A stretch of DNA of 64,000 bases from Oceaniovalibus sp. ACAM 378 (lineage in GTDB: Bacteria; Pseudomonadota; Alphaproteobacteria; Rhodobacterales; Rhodobacteraceae): contig NZ_VSJK01000003.1 in the NCBI RefSeq assembly GCF_008085915.1, forward strand, positions 1-64,000, read 5' to 3'. Within the stretch, counting starts at the first letter, position 1; each line of letters opens with the position of its first letter. Of this stretch, positions 34,000-43,284 are shown piece after piece. Both the position numbers and the translations under genes were made by a program. Below the pieces are notes generated by a model. That model saw nothing but the letters and a program-made list of their open reading frames with translations. It did no database searches and was not told the DNA's origin.

Positions 34000-34866
34000 T
34001 CAGGCGACCTTCTCAAGCCCGACGTGCGGCGTCACTCCAAGGGCATGGCACACGTTGCGGGTCAGGTGCGGCTTGTTCAAAGTGTAAAAGTGCAGATCGT
34101 TCACCCCTTCGTTCAGCAGCCCGGAGCAGAGTTCGGTGCAGATCGCGGTGGCCAGCAGTTCTTCGCGTCCGTCGCGAACCGCGGTGGTGAACGCATCGTC
34201 CAGCCACTGGGGCACTGACGTACCACAGCGCGCGGCGAACCGTTTCACGCCGCCCCAGTTCTCGATCGGCAGAATGCCCGGAATGATCGGCGCTTCAATT
34301 CCGGCGGCAGCACAGGCATCGCGGAACCGCAGGAAGGTATCCGCCTCGAAAAAGAACTGGGTGATCGCCGATGTGGCGCCTGCGTCGATCTTGCGTTTGA
34401 GGAAATCCACGTCGGCGGTGTCGTTGGCCGCTTCGGGGTGGCGGTCGGGATAAGCACCAACGCGAATCTCGAAGTCGCCCGTTTCGGCCAGCGCGCTGAT
34501 CAGATCGACGGAGCTGACGAAACCTTCGGGATGGGCGGTGAACGTGCCACTGCCCTTGGGTGGATCGCCGCGCAGGGCAACGATCTGGCTTACGCCAGCG
34601 TCCTTGTAAGACTGTGCAATCGCAAGGGTTTCTTCACGCGATGCATCGACACAGGTCAGATGTGCGGCCACGGTCAGGCCATAATTCTTGTGCAAAAGGC
34701 CCACAGCCTCGTGCGTCAGGGTGCGGGTGGTGCCGCCTGCGCCGTAAGTAACGGAAACGAAACCGGGATTCAGCGGCGCCAGAATGTTTGCCGTGTCCCA
34801 CAAACGAAATGACGCCTCAAGCGATTGTGGCGGGAAAAACTCGAACGAGACATTTGGCGTCGTCAT
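34000..34866 (-). CDS. metF: Methylenetetrahydrofolate reductase
   Basis: 288 residues, the usual length of bacterial MetF, a TIM-barrel FAD enzyme reducing 5,10-methylene-THF to 5-methyl-THF for methionine synthesis. SFEFFPPQS at residue 7 and TYGAGGTTRTLTHEAV near 42 are conserved. So are HLTCVDASREET near 66, ALRGDPPKG near 91 and the FFFEADTFLRFRD region near 170. The start at 34866 is favoured over 34905, since the family begins just before EFFPP. It is divergent from a LysR gene over 77 bases containing a MetR-like box, the classical met arrangement. Confidence 0.93.
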   Translation of the reverse strand: MTTPNVSFEFFPPQSLEASFRLWDTANILAPLNPGFVSVTYGAGGTTRTLTHEAVGLLHKNYGLTVAAHLTCVDASREETLAIAQSYKDAGVSQIVALRGDPPKGSGTFTAHPEGFVSSVDLISALAETGDFEIRVGAYPDRHPEAANDTADVDFLKRKIDAGATSAITQFFFEADTFLRFRDACAAAGIEAPIIPGILPIENWGGVKRFAARCGTSVPQWLDDAFTTAVRDGREELLATAICTELCSGLLNEGVNDLHFYTLNKPHLTRNVCHALGVTPHVGLEKVA

Positions 34867-34913
34867 GGTGGAATCCTCTCGGGGGTTGGACACTTGTTTC
34901 AGCATCCGGTCTG

Positions 34914-34926
34914 TGAGACAAATTCA
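34914..34926. promoter_or_regulatory. MetR-like operator
   Basis: TGAG-ACAAA-TTCA matches the MetR consensus TGAA-N5-TTCA with one mismatch. It lies in the 77-base divergent region between metF and the LysR-type gene, as expected for homocysteine-responsive control of both. Confidence 0.6.
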
Positions 34927-34943
34927 TAATTCTCATCAACATC

Positions 34944-35879
34944 ATGAGTCCCGCCGTGCATATCGAATTTCGCCACCTGCGTACAATCAAGGCGATCCAT
35001 GACGCGGGCGGCGTGGCCCGGGCGGCGGATCAGCTGAATATAACCCAAAGTGCGCTGTCCCATCAGGTAAAGGGGCTTGAAGATCAGGCCGGGGTAGAGC
35101 TTTTCGTGCGCCGTTCGAAACCGCTGAAACTTTCGGCTGCGGGGATGAAGCTGTTGCGTCTGGCCGAACGGATACTGCCCGAGATCGAGGCGACGCAAGA
35201 GGAATTCGCCGGATTGGTCAGTGGCAAGGCGGGCCGGCTGCACATCGCCATCGAATGCCACGCCTGTTTTGAATGGCTGTTTCCGGTGCTTGAGAAATTC
35301 CGCCATGCCTGGCCCGATGTCGATGTGGATATCCGCCCCGGTCTGGCCTTCGATGCGCTACCCGCGTTGCAGAAGGAAACCGTGGATCTGGTGGTGTCTG
35401 CGGACCCTGAAAAGATTTCCGGCGTCGATTTCACGCCGCTGTTCGATTATGAACCGGTGTTCGTCGCGTCGGCCGGGCATCCGCTGGCGGCGAAACCGTT
35501 TATCGAGGCGGAAGATTTCCGCGATCAAACGCTGATCACCTATCCGGTCGAGCGGGCGCGGCTGGATGTCTTCACTGAACTGCTGACCCCCGCCAAGGTC
35601 GAGCCGCGCGGCGTGCGACAGGTTGAATTGACTGCCGTCATACTTTTGCTGGTCGCGTCGGGCCGCGGGGTCGCCGTGCTGCCCGATTGGGTGCTGCGCG
35701 AGGTGCGGTACCACTCTGACTACATCACCCGCCCGCTGACCGAAAAGGGGCTGACCAAACGGCTTTTCGCCGCGACGAGATCCGAGGATACGACAGTGCC
35801 CTGGATGTCGCATTTCCTGCGTCTCGCACGCAGCGAGCCGGTGAAATTGCAACGGGAAGGCCGGCGCGCCGCGGTTTGA
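34944..35879 (+). CDS. metR: LysR-type regulator, MetR-like
   Basis: 311 residues. The N-terminal winged helix-turn-helix (residues 5-65) includes HDAGGVARAADQLNITQSALSHQVKGLE, and the C-terminal effector domain starts near 95 with GRLHIAIECHACFEWLFPVL. The DNA-binding segment and the ECHACFEWL motif are typical of MetR, which senses homocysteine and controls met genes. Its divergent position to metF and the MetR-like box between them support the name. Confidence 0.88.
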   Translation: MSPAVHIEFRHLRTIKAIHDAGGVARAADQLNITQSALSHQVKGLEDQAGVELFVRRSKPLKLSAAGMKLLRLAERILPEIEATQEEFAGLVSGKAGRLHIAIECHACFEWLFPVLEKFRHAWPDVDVDIRPGLAFDALPALQKETVDLVVSADPEKISGVDFTPLFDYEPVFVASAGHPLAAKPFIEAEDFRDQTLITYPVERARLDVFTELLTPAKVEPRGVRQVELTAVILLLVASGRGVAVLPDWVLREVRYHSDYITRPLTEKGLTKRLFAATRSEDTTVPWMSHFLRLARSEPVKLQREGRRAAV

Positions 35880-35982
35880 CGCGACGGGGTGTTTGTAAAC
35901 CGGTGCCGCACTTTGGCGCGGCCCTTGGCAAAGCTCGTCCCTTCCCCTAAGACGCAGGCTTCAACCGGGGCCGGAGAAGACC

Positions 35983-36768
35983 ATGCAGGGCAGTGCCAAT
36001 CTGAACGTGATGATCAAGGCCGCGCGCCGCGCCGGACGGGCCCTGATCAAGGACTTCCGCGAGGTCGAGAACCTTCAGGTGTCGGTCAAGGGTGCGGGCG
36101 ATTTTGTCTCAAGGGCCGATATCGCCGCCGAAAACATCATCCGCGATGACCTGATGAACGCCCGCCCGAATTATGGCTGGCTTGGTGAAGAAAGCGCGCC
36201 TGTCGAAGGCAAGGATCCAACCCGCCGCTGGATCGTCGATCCGCTGGACGGGACGACGAATTTCCTCCACGGCATGCCGCATTGGTGCGTTTCCATCGCT
36301 TTGGAGCATAAGGGCGAAATCGTTTCGGCGGTGATCTTCGACGCTGCGAAGGACGAAATGTTCGTGGCGGAAAAAGGTGGCGGAGCCTGGATGAACGAAA
36401 GTCGGATCCGCGTGTCGGGGCGTCGTTCGCTGATCGAAGGCGTCTTTGCGACGTCGATCCCGCATTCCGGCGATGCGGGTCTTCCCGGTGCGATTACCGA
36501 AATCGCCCGTGTGGCCCCTGCCACCGCCGCATTGCATGTGTGGGGGGCCGCAGCGCTGAACCTCGCATGGGTCGCGGCAGGCCGGTTTGACGGATATTGG
36601 GAGCAGCGGTTGAAGCCCTGGGATATTGCAGCGGGTGCTCTGATCTGCCGCGAGGCAGGTGCCCTGATGGCGCCGCTGCGGGTCGGACAATCAATCGTCG
36701 AAGATGGCAGTATCGTTGTCGCAAACGATGCGCTGTTTGATCCGTTCCTGAAACTCGTTCGCGGCTGA
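35983..36768 (+). CDS. suhB: Inositol monophosphatase family protein
   Basis: 261 residues with the lithium-sensitive phosphatase signatures. GEESAPVEG near residue 67 provides the metal-binding Glu, WIVDPLDGTTNFLHGMPH near 82 is the DPLDGT metal loop, and WDIAAGALICREAGA near 210 carries the second Asp. SuhB proteins also act in rRNA antitermination. It follows the LysR gene by 103 bases, same direction; not clearly an operon. Confidence 0.92.
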   Translation: MQGSANLNVMIKAARRAGRALIKDFREVENLQVSVKGAGDFVSRADIAAENIIRDDLMNARPNYGWLGEESAPVEGKDPTRRWIVDPLDGTTNFLHGMPHWCVSIALEHKGEIVSAVIFDAAKDEMFVAEKGGGAWMNESRIRVSGRRSLIEGVFATSIPHSGDAGLPGAITEIARVAPATAALHVWGAAALNLAWVAAGRFDGYWEQRLKPWDIAAGALICREAGALMAPLRVGQSIVEDGSIVVANDALFDPFLKLVRG

Positions 36769-37140
36769 TCAGGACCTCTTGTCGGATGGGTGGTTGCGCC
36801 CGTCGCTCCATGGGATTGGATCGAGATCGGGCAGGTATACGCCGTCAAGGCAGGCGGCGTTGATCCCCACCTCTTTGGGGTTGGACCGTCGGTTGTGGTG
36901 GGTATAGATTCCGCAGGTCTTGCAGAAATAGTGCACAGCCGTTTTCGTGCCAAATTGATAGCGGCTCAGGTTGTCGCTACCTTGCACAATTTCGACATTT
37001 TCGCGCAGCGCTGTCACTGCTGCGGCGCCCCGCCTTACACAAAACGAACAATCGCAGCGTCTGATGCTGTTCAGGCCATCGCTCAGCGTGACGCGCAGTT
37101 GCACAGCGCCGCAATGACATGTGGCCCGCAATCCTGTCAC
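36769..37140 (-). CDS. GFA (glutathione-dependent formaldehyde-activating) family protein
   Basis: 123 residues of the zinc-binding GFA fold. ATCHCGAVQL near residue 6 and RRCDCSFCVRRGA near 29 and HYFCKTCGIYTHHN near 70 supply the zinc ligands. The GTG at 37140 overlaps the rhomboid stop (GTGA), so translation is coupled. Family members include Gfa but many bind other thiols, so the substrate is open. The gene ends facing the inositol monophosphatase gene: stops adjoin with no gap. Confidence 0.82.
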   Translation of the reverse strand: MTGLRATCHCGAVQLRVTLSDGLNSIRRCDCSFCVRRGAAAVTALRENVEIVQGSDNLSRYQFGTKTAVHYFCKTCGIYTHHNRRSNPKEVGINAACLDGVYLPDLDPIPWSDGRNHPSDKRS

Positions 37141-37871
37141 CGGCGTCGCCCTACGCGTGGCACCGATGAGGCGGAATATCGGTACTGCGCATCCGGATGC
37201 GGCGGGCGACCGGCAGTGCGGCTCCAATAGCCTGTGCCACCGCGTCTTCGCCACAGAGGCAGGGCCATCATCACTCCGGCCGCGAATCCTCCCGCATGGG
37301 CCCAATAGGCCACACCGCCCATGTCTGTGGTGCTGTTCAGGCTGGAAAACATCTGCAACCCGAACCACACACCCAGAACGATCCAGGCCGGCATCGCAAA
37401 GATGCGGAAAAACACTATGAAAATGATCATCACATCCACCCGGGCCTTGGGGAACATCAACAGATAGCCGCCCATCACTGCCGCGATTGCGCCCGACGCG
37501 CCGACCATCGGTATGGTCGATCCGGGGGCCGAGAGAGTTTGCGCCAACCCTGCAGCGATGCCGCCCGCCAAATAGAATATCAGAAACGGCCCATGGCCCA
37601 TCTCTTCTTCCAGGTTGTCGCCAAAGATCCACAAGAACAGCATGTTGCCCGCCAAGTGCAGGAACCCGCCATGCATGAACTGTGAGGTGATATAGGTGAC
37701 GGGATCGGATTTTTGAGGGATCAGCGCCCAGTTGAAGTAAAGCTCGGACAGTGCCCGCTGGTCGTCGCCGATGGCGAGGGTCAGCAGGAACACTGCAACA
37801 TTGGCCACGATCAGCGCCCAAGTAACAAAGGGCGTGCGCAGGGATGGGTTGTGGTCGCGGATTGGAAACAT
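37137..37871 (-). CDS. Rhomboid family intramembrane serine protease
   Basis: 244 residues with six membrane helices. The catalytic Ser is in VGASGAIAAVMGGY near residue 128 and the His in YWAHAGGFAAGVMM near 193. The L1 region HGGFLHLAGNMLFLWIFGDNLEEEMGH near 70 is characteristic. It cleaves membrane proteins within the bilayer; substrates are unknown. The tail is long and basic (about 35 residues after the last helix). It is coupled to the GFA gene by GTGA overlap. Confidence 0.9.
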   Translation of the reverse strand: MFPIRDHNPSLRTPFVTWALIVANVAVFLLTLAIGDDQRALSELYFNWALIPQKSDPVTYITSQFMHGGFLHLAGNMLFLWIFGDNLEEEMGHGPFLIFYLAGGIAAGLAQTLSAPGSTIPMVGASGAIAAVMGGYLLMFPKARVDVMIIFIVFFRIFAMPAWIVLGVWFGLQMFSSLNSTTDMGGVAYWAHAGGFAAGVMMALPLWRRRGGTGYWSRTAGRPPHPDAQYRYSASSVPRVGRRR

Positions 37872-37917
37872 GGGCGGAAGATGTGCCCATGTTTCCCGGC
37901 TTCGTCAAGGTTTCCCC

Positions 37918-40900
37918 TCAGGCAGTGGCGGCCTCGGCCAGCAAGGCAGCGTTGCCGCCTGACGCGGTGGTGTCGATGCAGATGTGGCGTTCATAGGTCA
38001 CGTCATTTTGCGTGACCGTCCCGGTGATCAGCGGCACGATCGGCCCGTCGCGCCGCGACAAGGCAAGGCCGATGGCCCGGGACGTGTCGCTGTCACCCCA
38101 CCAGACTGTGCCGCCGAAGATCGGAAGAGTTTCCAGCGTTTCGGTGTCGAGACGCGCAAGGATGGCAGTGCCGCCCAAGGCTTCGACGGCTTGTTTCTGA
38201 GCCGCGCGCAGATTGTCTGATGGCCCGAGACACAGCAGGGGCAGGCGCGGATGGATCGAGAGCCGGTTCGATTCACCCGTTGGGCCCGGCAGGTCTTTCG
38301 GATTTTGTTTCATGGGCTTGAGTGGTAAACTTAATGTACGCGACAGGGTGGAAGTATCGCTTTGCGGCAGGCTGTCCTCGCCTGCCTGCCCGCGATCCTT
38401 TGGTAGCTCGGCGGTGAAACGCGGTAGATAGGATGGGCCACCCGCCTTTGGGCCGGTGCCCGACAGGCCCTCGCCGCCGAAGGGTTGCGAGCCGACAACC
38501 GCGCCAATCTGGTTGCGATTGACATAGATGTTGCCCGCCGCAATGGCATCCGTCACCTCTTGCACCCTCGTGTCGATGCGGGTGTGCAGCCCGAAGGTAA
38601 GCCCGTATCCCGTCGCGTTGATATCGGCGATCACCCGGTCGATCTCTCCGGCGCGGAAGGTGGCGATGTGCAGAACCGGCCCGAATATTTCTCGTTTCAG
38701 TGCCGCAATACCCGGAATTTCAATCACGGTGGGGGCGATGAAATGGCCCTGTTTCGGCGCGCTCAACTGTTTGTCCAGCCGACCCTCGGCTCGGGCCTGA
38801 CCTATGTGATCCGCGATCTGCGCGCGGGCGGTTGCATCGATCAGCGGACCAGTGTCGGTGGCCAGATCCCACGGATCGCCCAGCGAAAGCTCATCCATCG
38901 CACCAAACAGCATCCTTTTGAAATCGCTGGCGATATCTTCTTGCACATAAAGACAGCGCAGGGCCGAGCAGCGTTGCCCCGCCGACTGGAACGCCGACAT
39001 CACCACATCCCGCACCGCCTGTTCCAGCAGCGCAGTGGAGTCGATGATCATCGCGTTCAACCCTCCGGTTTCGGCGATCAGTGGCGCGCCGGGGGCCATA
39101 TGCGCGGCCATTCCGGCGCGGATCTTCAACGCCGTCGCGGTTGATCCAGTAAAGGCCACGCCCGCGATCCGCGCGTCCGAGGTCAGCGCCGCGCCGACCG
39201 TGCCGTCTCCGGGCAACAGTTGCAAAGATGCGCGGGGCACGCCCGCAGCATGGAGCAGGGTGACGGCAAGATGGGCGACCAGCGGAGTTTGTGGCGCGGG
39301 TTTGGCGAGTACACCGTTACCTGACGCCAGCGCCCCTGCGATCTGACCGGTGAAAATGGCCAGCGGAAAATTCCAAGGTGAAATGCAGGTGAACACGCCG
39401 CAGGCAGGGTGGGTCAGATGCGCGGATTGGGCGGCATAGTAGCGCAGGAAATCCACTGCCTCGCGCAATTCGCCGACACAATCGGTCAGCGTCTTGCCCG
39501 CCTCACGCGCCAGAAGGGTGAAGAATGCGCCAAAGTTCTGTTCGTAAAGATCGGCGGCGCGGTTCAGGATTGCCGCGCGTTCCGATTGTGCCACATCCCA
39601 CGGGGCAGCGGCGGACAGCGCGGTTTCCACATCCTCAGGGGAAGCATTCTGGACCTTGCCGATCTGGGTGCCGTCCGTCGGGCTGTGCACCGGCTTGGGC
39701 TCGCCGGGTGCCACCGGCCCGGCCAGAATCGGCGCGGCGTCGAAACTGGCGGATATATCACGCGCCGCCGCGATTTTTGCCAGAGTTGCCGCGCTGGACA
39801 GATCGAAGCCTTTGGAATTGTCCCGCTCGGGGGCGAACAACTCGGTACCCCGGCGCACCGGTGCCTTGCGGTGGATCTGATCGAAGGGGTCGGCGGCGAC
39901 CTGTTCGGGGGTTACGTCTTCATCGACGATCTGGTTGACGAAGGATGAATTGGCACCGTTCTCCAGCAACCGGCGCACCAGATAGGCCAGCAGATCGCGG
40001 TGCGCGCCCACGGGGGCATAGATGCGGCAGTGGGTGTTTTCCTGCTCCAGAACGATATCGTGCAACCGTTCACCCATGCCATGCAACCGTTGGAATTCGA
40101 ACGAGGATTTGTCATCGGCCATATGCAGGATCGCGGCGACCGTATGGGCGTTGTGGGTGGCTAGCTGGGGATAAATTCGGTCGGTCATGGCCAGCAGTTT
40201 GCGCGCATTGGCGATATAGCTGACGTCGGTGGCGGGTTTGGCGGTGAACACCGGGAAAGACGGCATGCCAAGGGTCTGGGCGTGTTTGATTTCGGTGTCC
40301 CAATAGGCGCCTTTTACCAGTCGTACCATGATCTTGCGATCCAGCCGTGTGGCAAGGGCGTGCAGCCAGTCGATGGTTGGCGCACAGCGCAACCCATAGG
40401 CCTGCACCACCACACCAAAGCCATCCCACCCGGCCAGTTCGCGGTCGGCCAGCACCTGTTCGATAACCTGAAGCGACAGGGTCAGGCGGTCGGCCTCTTC
40501 TGCGTCGACGTTGAACCCGATGCCGAGGCGCGCCGCCTGCCGGGCCAGCGTCGTGACGCGCGGCACCAGTTCTTCCAGCACGCGGTCGGTCTGGGCCACC
40601 TCATAACGGGGATGCAGCGCCGAGAATTTCACGCTGATCCCCGGGTTGGCGCGAATGTCGCCGTGGATGGCAGCCGGGGCCATGGCATCGATCGCCCGCG
40701 CATAGGCGGTGGTATAGCGCGCGGCATCGGCGGCAGTGCGTGCCGCTTCGCCCAGCATGTCGTAACTATAGGTATAGCCGCGCTTTTCCATGTTGGCAGC
40801 GCGTGCCATCGCCGCTTTCATATCCTCGCCCAGCACGAATTGGCGGCCCATTTCCCGCATTGCCCGGGCCACCGCAGTGCGGATCACCGGTTCGCCCAGC

Positions 40901-41349
40901 CGCTTGACCGCGCCGCGCAGGGTGCCGACCAGACCGGGTTTTTCCCCCTCGAGCACCTTGCCCGTCAGCATCAAAGCCCATGTCGAGGCATTGACCAGCG
41001 ATGACGACGAGCGTCCCAGATGCGTACCCCAGTCTGACGGCGCGATCTTGTCTTCGATCAGATCGTCGATGGTGGCAGAGTCAGGCACCCGTAACAGGGC
41101 CTCGGCCAGACACATCAGCGCAACGCCTTCGCCGGTGGAAAGGCCGTATTCGGCAAGAAACACCTCCATCAAGCCGGGTTTTGCGCTCGACCGGATGCCG
41201 CTTACAAGGGTCGCGGCCCGGGCGGATATGGCGGCGCGGTCACTGGGCGACAGTGCGGCTGTGTCGATCAGACCGGCCAACACGCTGTCGGCATCGCCGT
41301 ATTTGTCGGCGGTAAAGGGCAGGGCGGGTGAAGTAGAAGTCTCACGCAT
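37918..41349 (-). CDS. putA: Bifunctional proline dehydrogenase / pyrroline-5-carboxylate dehydrogenase
   Basis: 1143 residues oxidising proline to glutamate in two steps. The FAD barrel spans about residues 150-480, with VRLVKGAYWDTEIKHAQ and the LATHNAHTVAA segment. The aldehyde dehydrogenase domain spans about 560-1030, with CGVFTCISPWNFPLAIFTGQ, the catalytic Glu in IAETGGLNA and the Cys in QSAGQRCSALR. No N-terminal ribbon-helix-helix domain is present, so it does not repress itself; an Lrp-type gene upstream on the other strand takes that role. Start 41349 (MRETSTSP) chosen; 41385 is possible. About 80 residues at the C-terminus form a conserved lid-like extension. Confidence 0.94.
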   Translation of the reverse strand: MRETSTSPALPFTADKYGDADSVLAGLIDTAALSPSDRAAISARAATLVSGIRSSAKPGLMEVFLAEYGLSTGEGVALMCLAEALLRVPDSATIDDLIEDKIAPSDWGTHLGRSSSSLVNASTWALMLTGKVLEGEKPGLVGTLRGAVKRLGEPVIRTAVARAMREMGRQFVLGEDMKAAMARAANMEKRGYTYSYDMLGEAARTAADAARYTTAYARAIDAMAPAAIHGDIRANPGISVKFSALHPRYEVAQTDRVLEELVPRVTTLARQAARLGIGFNVDAEEADRLTLSLQVIEQVLADRELAGWDGFGVVVQAYGLRCAPTIDWLHALATRLDRKIMVRLVKGAYWDTEIKHAQTLGMPSFPVFTAKPATDVSYIANARKLLAMTDRIYPQLATHNAHTVAAILHMADDKSSFEFQRLHGMGERLHDIVLEQENTHCRIYAPVGAHRDLLAYLVRRLLENGANSSFVNQIVDEDVTPEQVAADPFDQIHRKAPVRRGTELFAPERDNSKGFDLSSAATLAKIAAARDISASFDAAPILAGPVAPGEPKPVHSPTDGTQIGKVQNASPEDVETALSAAAPWDVAQSERAAILNRAADLYEQNFGAFFTLLAREAGKTLTDCVGELREAVDFLRYYAAQSAHLTHPACGVFTCISPWNFPLAIFTGQIAGALASGNGVLAKPAPQTPLVAHLAVTLLHAAGVPRASLQLLPGDGTVGAALTSDARIAGVAFTGSTATALKIRAGMAAHMAPGAPLIAETGGLNAMIIDSTALLEQAVRDVVMSAFQSAGQRCSALRCLYVQEDIASDFKRMLFGAMDELSLGDPWDLATDTGPLIDATARAQIADHIGQARAEGRLDKQLSAPKQGHFIAPTVIEIPGIAALKREIFGPVLHIATFRAGEIDRVIADINATGYGLTFGLHTRIDTRVQEVTDAIAAGNIYVNRNQIGAVVGSQPFGGEGLSGTGPKAGGPSYLPRFTAELPKDRGQAGEDSLPQSDTSTLSRTLSLPLKPMKQNPKDLPGPTGESNRLSIHPRLPLLCLGPSDNLRAAQKQAVEALGGTAILARLDTETLETLPIFGGTVWWGDSDTSRAIGLALSRRDGPIVPLITGTVTQNDVTYERHICIDTTASGGNAALLAEAATA

Positions 41350-41464
41350 GTGGCAGGTTCCCCAAACCGGAATGAATTTACCCACTGTAGCGCCGATTTG
41401 GCGTGACTGTTGCCCGGATATCGGGAAAAGTCAGGTGAATGGCCTGATTTAAGCGAGGATTTCG

Positions 41465-41929
41465 ATGCAAACGGACAGTGGCGATTTGGATCGATTCGAC
41501 CGCGCGATCCTGACTGTTCTGGCGGTCGAGGGCCGGATCAGCGTGACCGATCTGGCCAAACGGATCGGGCTGAGCAAATCGCCCACCCAGACCCGCCTGA
41601 AGCGTCTTGAAACCGATGGGGTGATCGCCGGATATCGCGCGTTGATTGATCCGGTGCGCGTGAAGCGTGAACATGTCGCCTTTGTCGAGGTCAAGCTGAC
41701 CGACACGCGCGAATCGGCGCTGGCCGCCTTTAACGCCGCCGTTCTGGCCGTGCCCGAGGTGGAACAGTGCCACATGATCGCCGGTTCGTTCGACTATCTG
41801 CTCAAGGTGCGCACGGCTGATATGGTCAGCTATCGCGCGGTTCTGGGCGAACGGATTTCGTCACTGCCCCATGTGGCGCAGACCTCCACCTATGTGGCGA
41901 TGCAGTCGGTCAAGGATGTCGCGCTGTAG
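41465..41929 (+). CDS. putR: Lrp/AsnC-type regulator of putA
   Basis: 154 residues: helix-turn-helix at about residues 18-62 (ISVTDLAKRIGLSKSPTQTRLKRLETDGVI) and a RAM effector domain (VAFVEVKLTDTRESALAAF, then PEVEQCHMIAGSFDYLLKVRT). In alphaproteobacteria the Lrp-family gene divergent from putA is its proline-dependent activator. The 115-base intergenic space would hold the shared control region. Name by position and family. Confidence 0.88.
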   Translation: MQTDSGDLDRFDRAILTVLAVEGRISVTDLAKRIGLSKSPTQTRLKRLETDGVIAGYRALIDPVRVKREHVAFVEVKLTDTRESALAAFNAAVLAVPEVEQCHMIAGSFDYLLKVRTADMVSYRAVLGERISSLPHVAQTSTYVAMQSVKDVAL

Positions 41930-41970
41930 GTGCCCGAGTTTTAAGCGCCTGCGCCTTGGATTTCCGGGCG

Positions 41971-42426
41971 TCAGGTCTCGGCGTCGCCGCCTTCAACCCT
42001 TGTCTTGAAGCGGTCGAAGAATTCGTCCGACAGCTTGCGCGACACCCCGTCGATCAGCCGGCTGCCCAGCTGCGCCAGCTTGCCGCCGATCGACACGTCG
42101 GCGACATAGGAGAGTTCGGTGCCGCCCTCGACCTCGGTCAGCACGACATTGGCGCCGCCCTTGGCAAATCCGGCCACGCCACCCTTGCCCTCGCCCGAGA
42201 TGCGATAGCTTTCGGGGGCGTTCACGTCGGACAGGGTGACCGCGCCTTTGAACGTCGCTTTGACCGGACCGATCTTTTGTTTGACCACCGCTGCGAACCC
42301 CTCGTCGGCGTTGCCGGTCAGTTCTTCGCAGCCGGGGATGCAGGCCTTCAGGGTTTCGGGATCGTTCAGATGTTTCCAGACCGTGGCTCGGTCGGCTGAA
42401 ATGATGCGGCTTCCGGTCAGTTCCAT
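41971..42426 (-). CDS. CoxG-like (SRPBCC fold) protein
   Basis: 151 residues: MELTGSRIISADRATVWKHLNDPETLKACIPGCEEL is the hallmark start of carbon monoxide dehydrogenase subunit G proteins, followed by the SRPBCC barrel (FKGAVTLSDVNAPESYRISGEGKGG). CoxG recruits or matures CO dehydrogenase at the membrane, but many homologues accompany other molybdenum hydroxylases. No cox genes are here. The nearest molybdenum hydroxylase is 11 kb away. Start 42426 has GGGAGAAATTC upstream. Confidence 0.85.
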   Translation of the reverse strand: MELTGSRIISADRATVWKHLNDPETLKACIPGCEELTGNADEGFAAVVKQKIGPVKATFKGAVTLSDVNAPESYRISGEGKGGVAGFAKGGANVVLTEVEGGTELSYVADVSIGGKLAQLGSRLIDGVSRKLSDEFFDRFKTRVEGGDAET

Positions 42427-42481
42427 GAATTTCTCCCTGTATAGGTCCAGCGATACCGGGCAGTTACGGGCGGGTAAAGCA

Positions 42482-43117
42482 TCATTCTGCGGCGGCCTTG
42501 ATGGGCTGCTCGACGGGTATGGTCGGCGGCAGGCCCAGATCACGGCGGTTCAGTTCGGTTTCCAGCGGCACCTGCTGCTCTTTGAAATTGATCAGCCAGG
42601 CCTCATGGGCGCGGTCGGATTGTTCCTTGCCCGCGCGCATCGACGCGCCCCACATGGTTGCAAAAACCGTGGACAGCATCAGGGCCAGCACAGCGGAAAA
42701 TACCAGCCGCGTGGCATAACGTATCTTTTCCGCCTGCGCGCTTTCCCGACTGCCGCCTGCCAAAGGTGCAATCTCGGCGTTGGTGTCAGTGACGGGGGCA
42801 AAGGCCGTCAGCCAGCGGTCCTGGCCCAGGGATTCCCGACGCAGCGTCCAGCCGAGATAGCCGGTGATCAGCGTGATCAAAGCCGGGATGACCGCCTGAA
42901 CCACCGGTTCGCGACTGGCACCAAGAATTAGCCCGATGGTCGCACCAACGGTGGCAAACAAGAGCGCAATACGACGCGAATGGCCGTCGGTGGTCGCAAA
43001 ACATGCGATGACAAAGATCACCAGCGCGATCAGAACGACGGGCAGCACCCCGGTGAACAATGCAGCGATCAGGTGCTCGAAGAACACGACGAAATGGCCG
43101 GAGATCAGATCGATCAT
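42482..43117 (-). CDS. Membrane protein of unknown function
   Basis: 211 residues with four hydrophobic segments (about 12-40, 50-68, 75-92, 140-160). A charged loop (RRESLGQDRWLTAFAP) lies around 95-110 and a soluble C-terminus rich in Glu follows. No family recognised. The start at 43117 was chosen because the ATG overlaps the stop of a 56-residue ORF upstream (ATGA), a sign of coupled translation. The pair may form a membrane unit. Confidence 0.6.
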   Translation of the reverse strand: MIDLISGHFVVFFEHLIAALFTGVLPVVLIALVIFVIACFATTDGHSRRIALLFATVGATIGLILGASREPVVQAVIPALITLITGYLGWTLRRESLGQDRWLTAFAPVTDTNAEIAPLAGGSRESAQAEKIRYATRLVFSAVLALMLSTVFATMWGASMRAGKEQSDRAHEAWLINFKEQQVPLETELNRRDLGLPPTIPVEQPIKAAAE

Positions 43118-43284
43118 TGCTCGAAAGTGACCGGTGTGGCGTCTTTTGTGACGGGGTTGCCGGGGCGAGGTGAGGGCATCGGATCGCACATCAATGCGCC
43201 ATCAAGCACACGGCATCCGGCAGCATCGGCCTGCCCACTTAGCAGGGCCAGCATCAGCGCGGCAATTGCGCTCTGGGTCATCAT
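43114..43284 (-). CDS. Small exported protein coupled to the downstream membrane protein
   Basis: 56 residues: MMTQSAIAALMLALLSGQADAAG is a complete signal peptide with an ADA-type cut, leaving a mature peptide of about 33 residues with two Cys (GCRVLDGALMC) and a Pro-rich middle (DPMPSPRPGNP). Its TGA overlaps the next ATG. The clean signal peptide and coupling make a real gene likely despite its length. Function unknown. Confidence 0.6.
   Translation of the reverse strand: MMTQSAIAALMLALLSGQADAAGCRVLDGALMCDPMPSPRPGNPVTKDATPVTFEQ

Noticed and set aside
34867-34943. SAM or SAH riboswitch before metF
   Set aside because: The leader is only a few tens of bases and lacks paired elements of known methionine-related riboswitches; a MetR-like box explains the control.
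36769-37908. 379-codon minus-strand frame containing the GFA protein
   Set aside because: Its first two thirds are the rhomboid gene read in the wrong frame; the true gene starts at the GTG at 37140.
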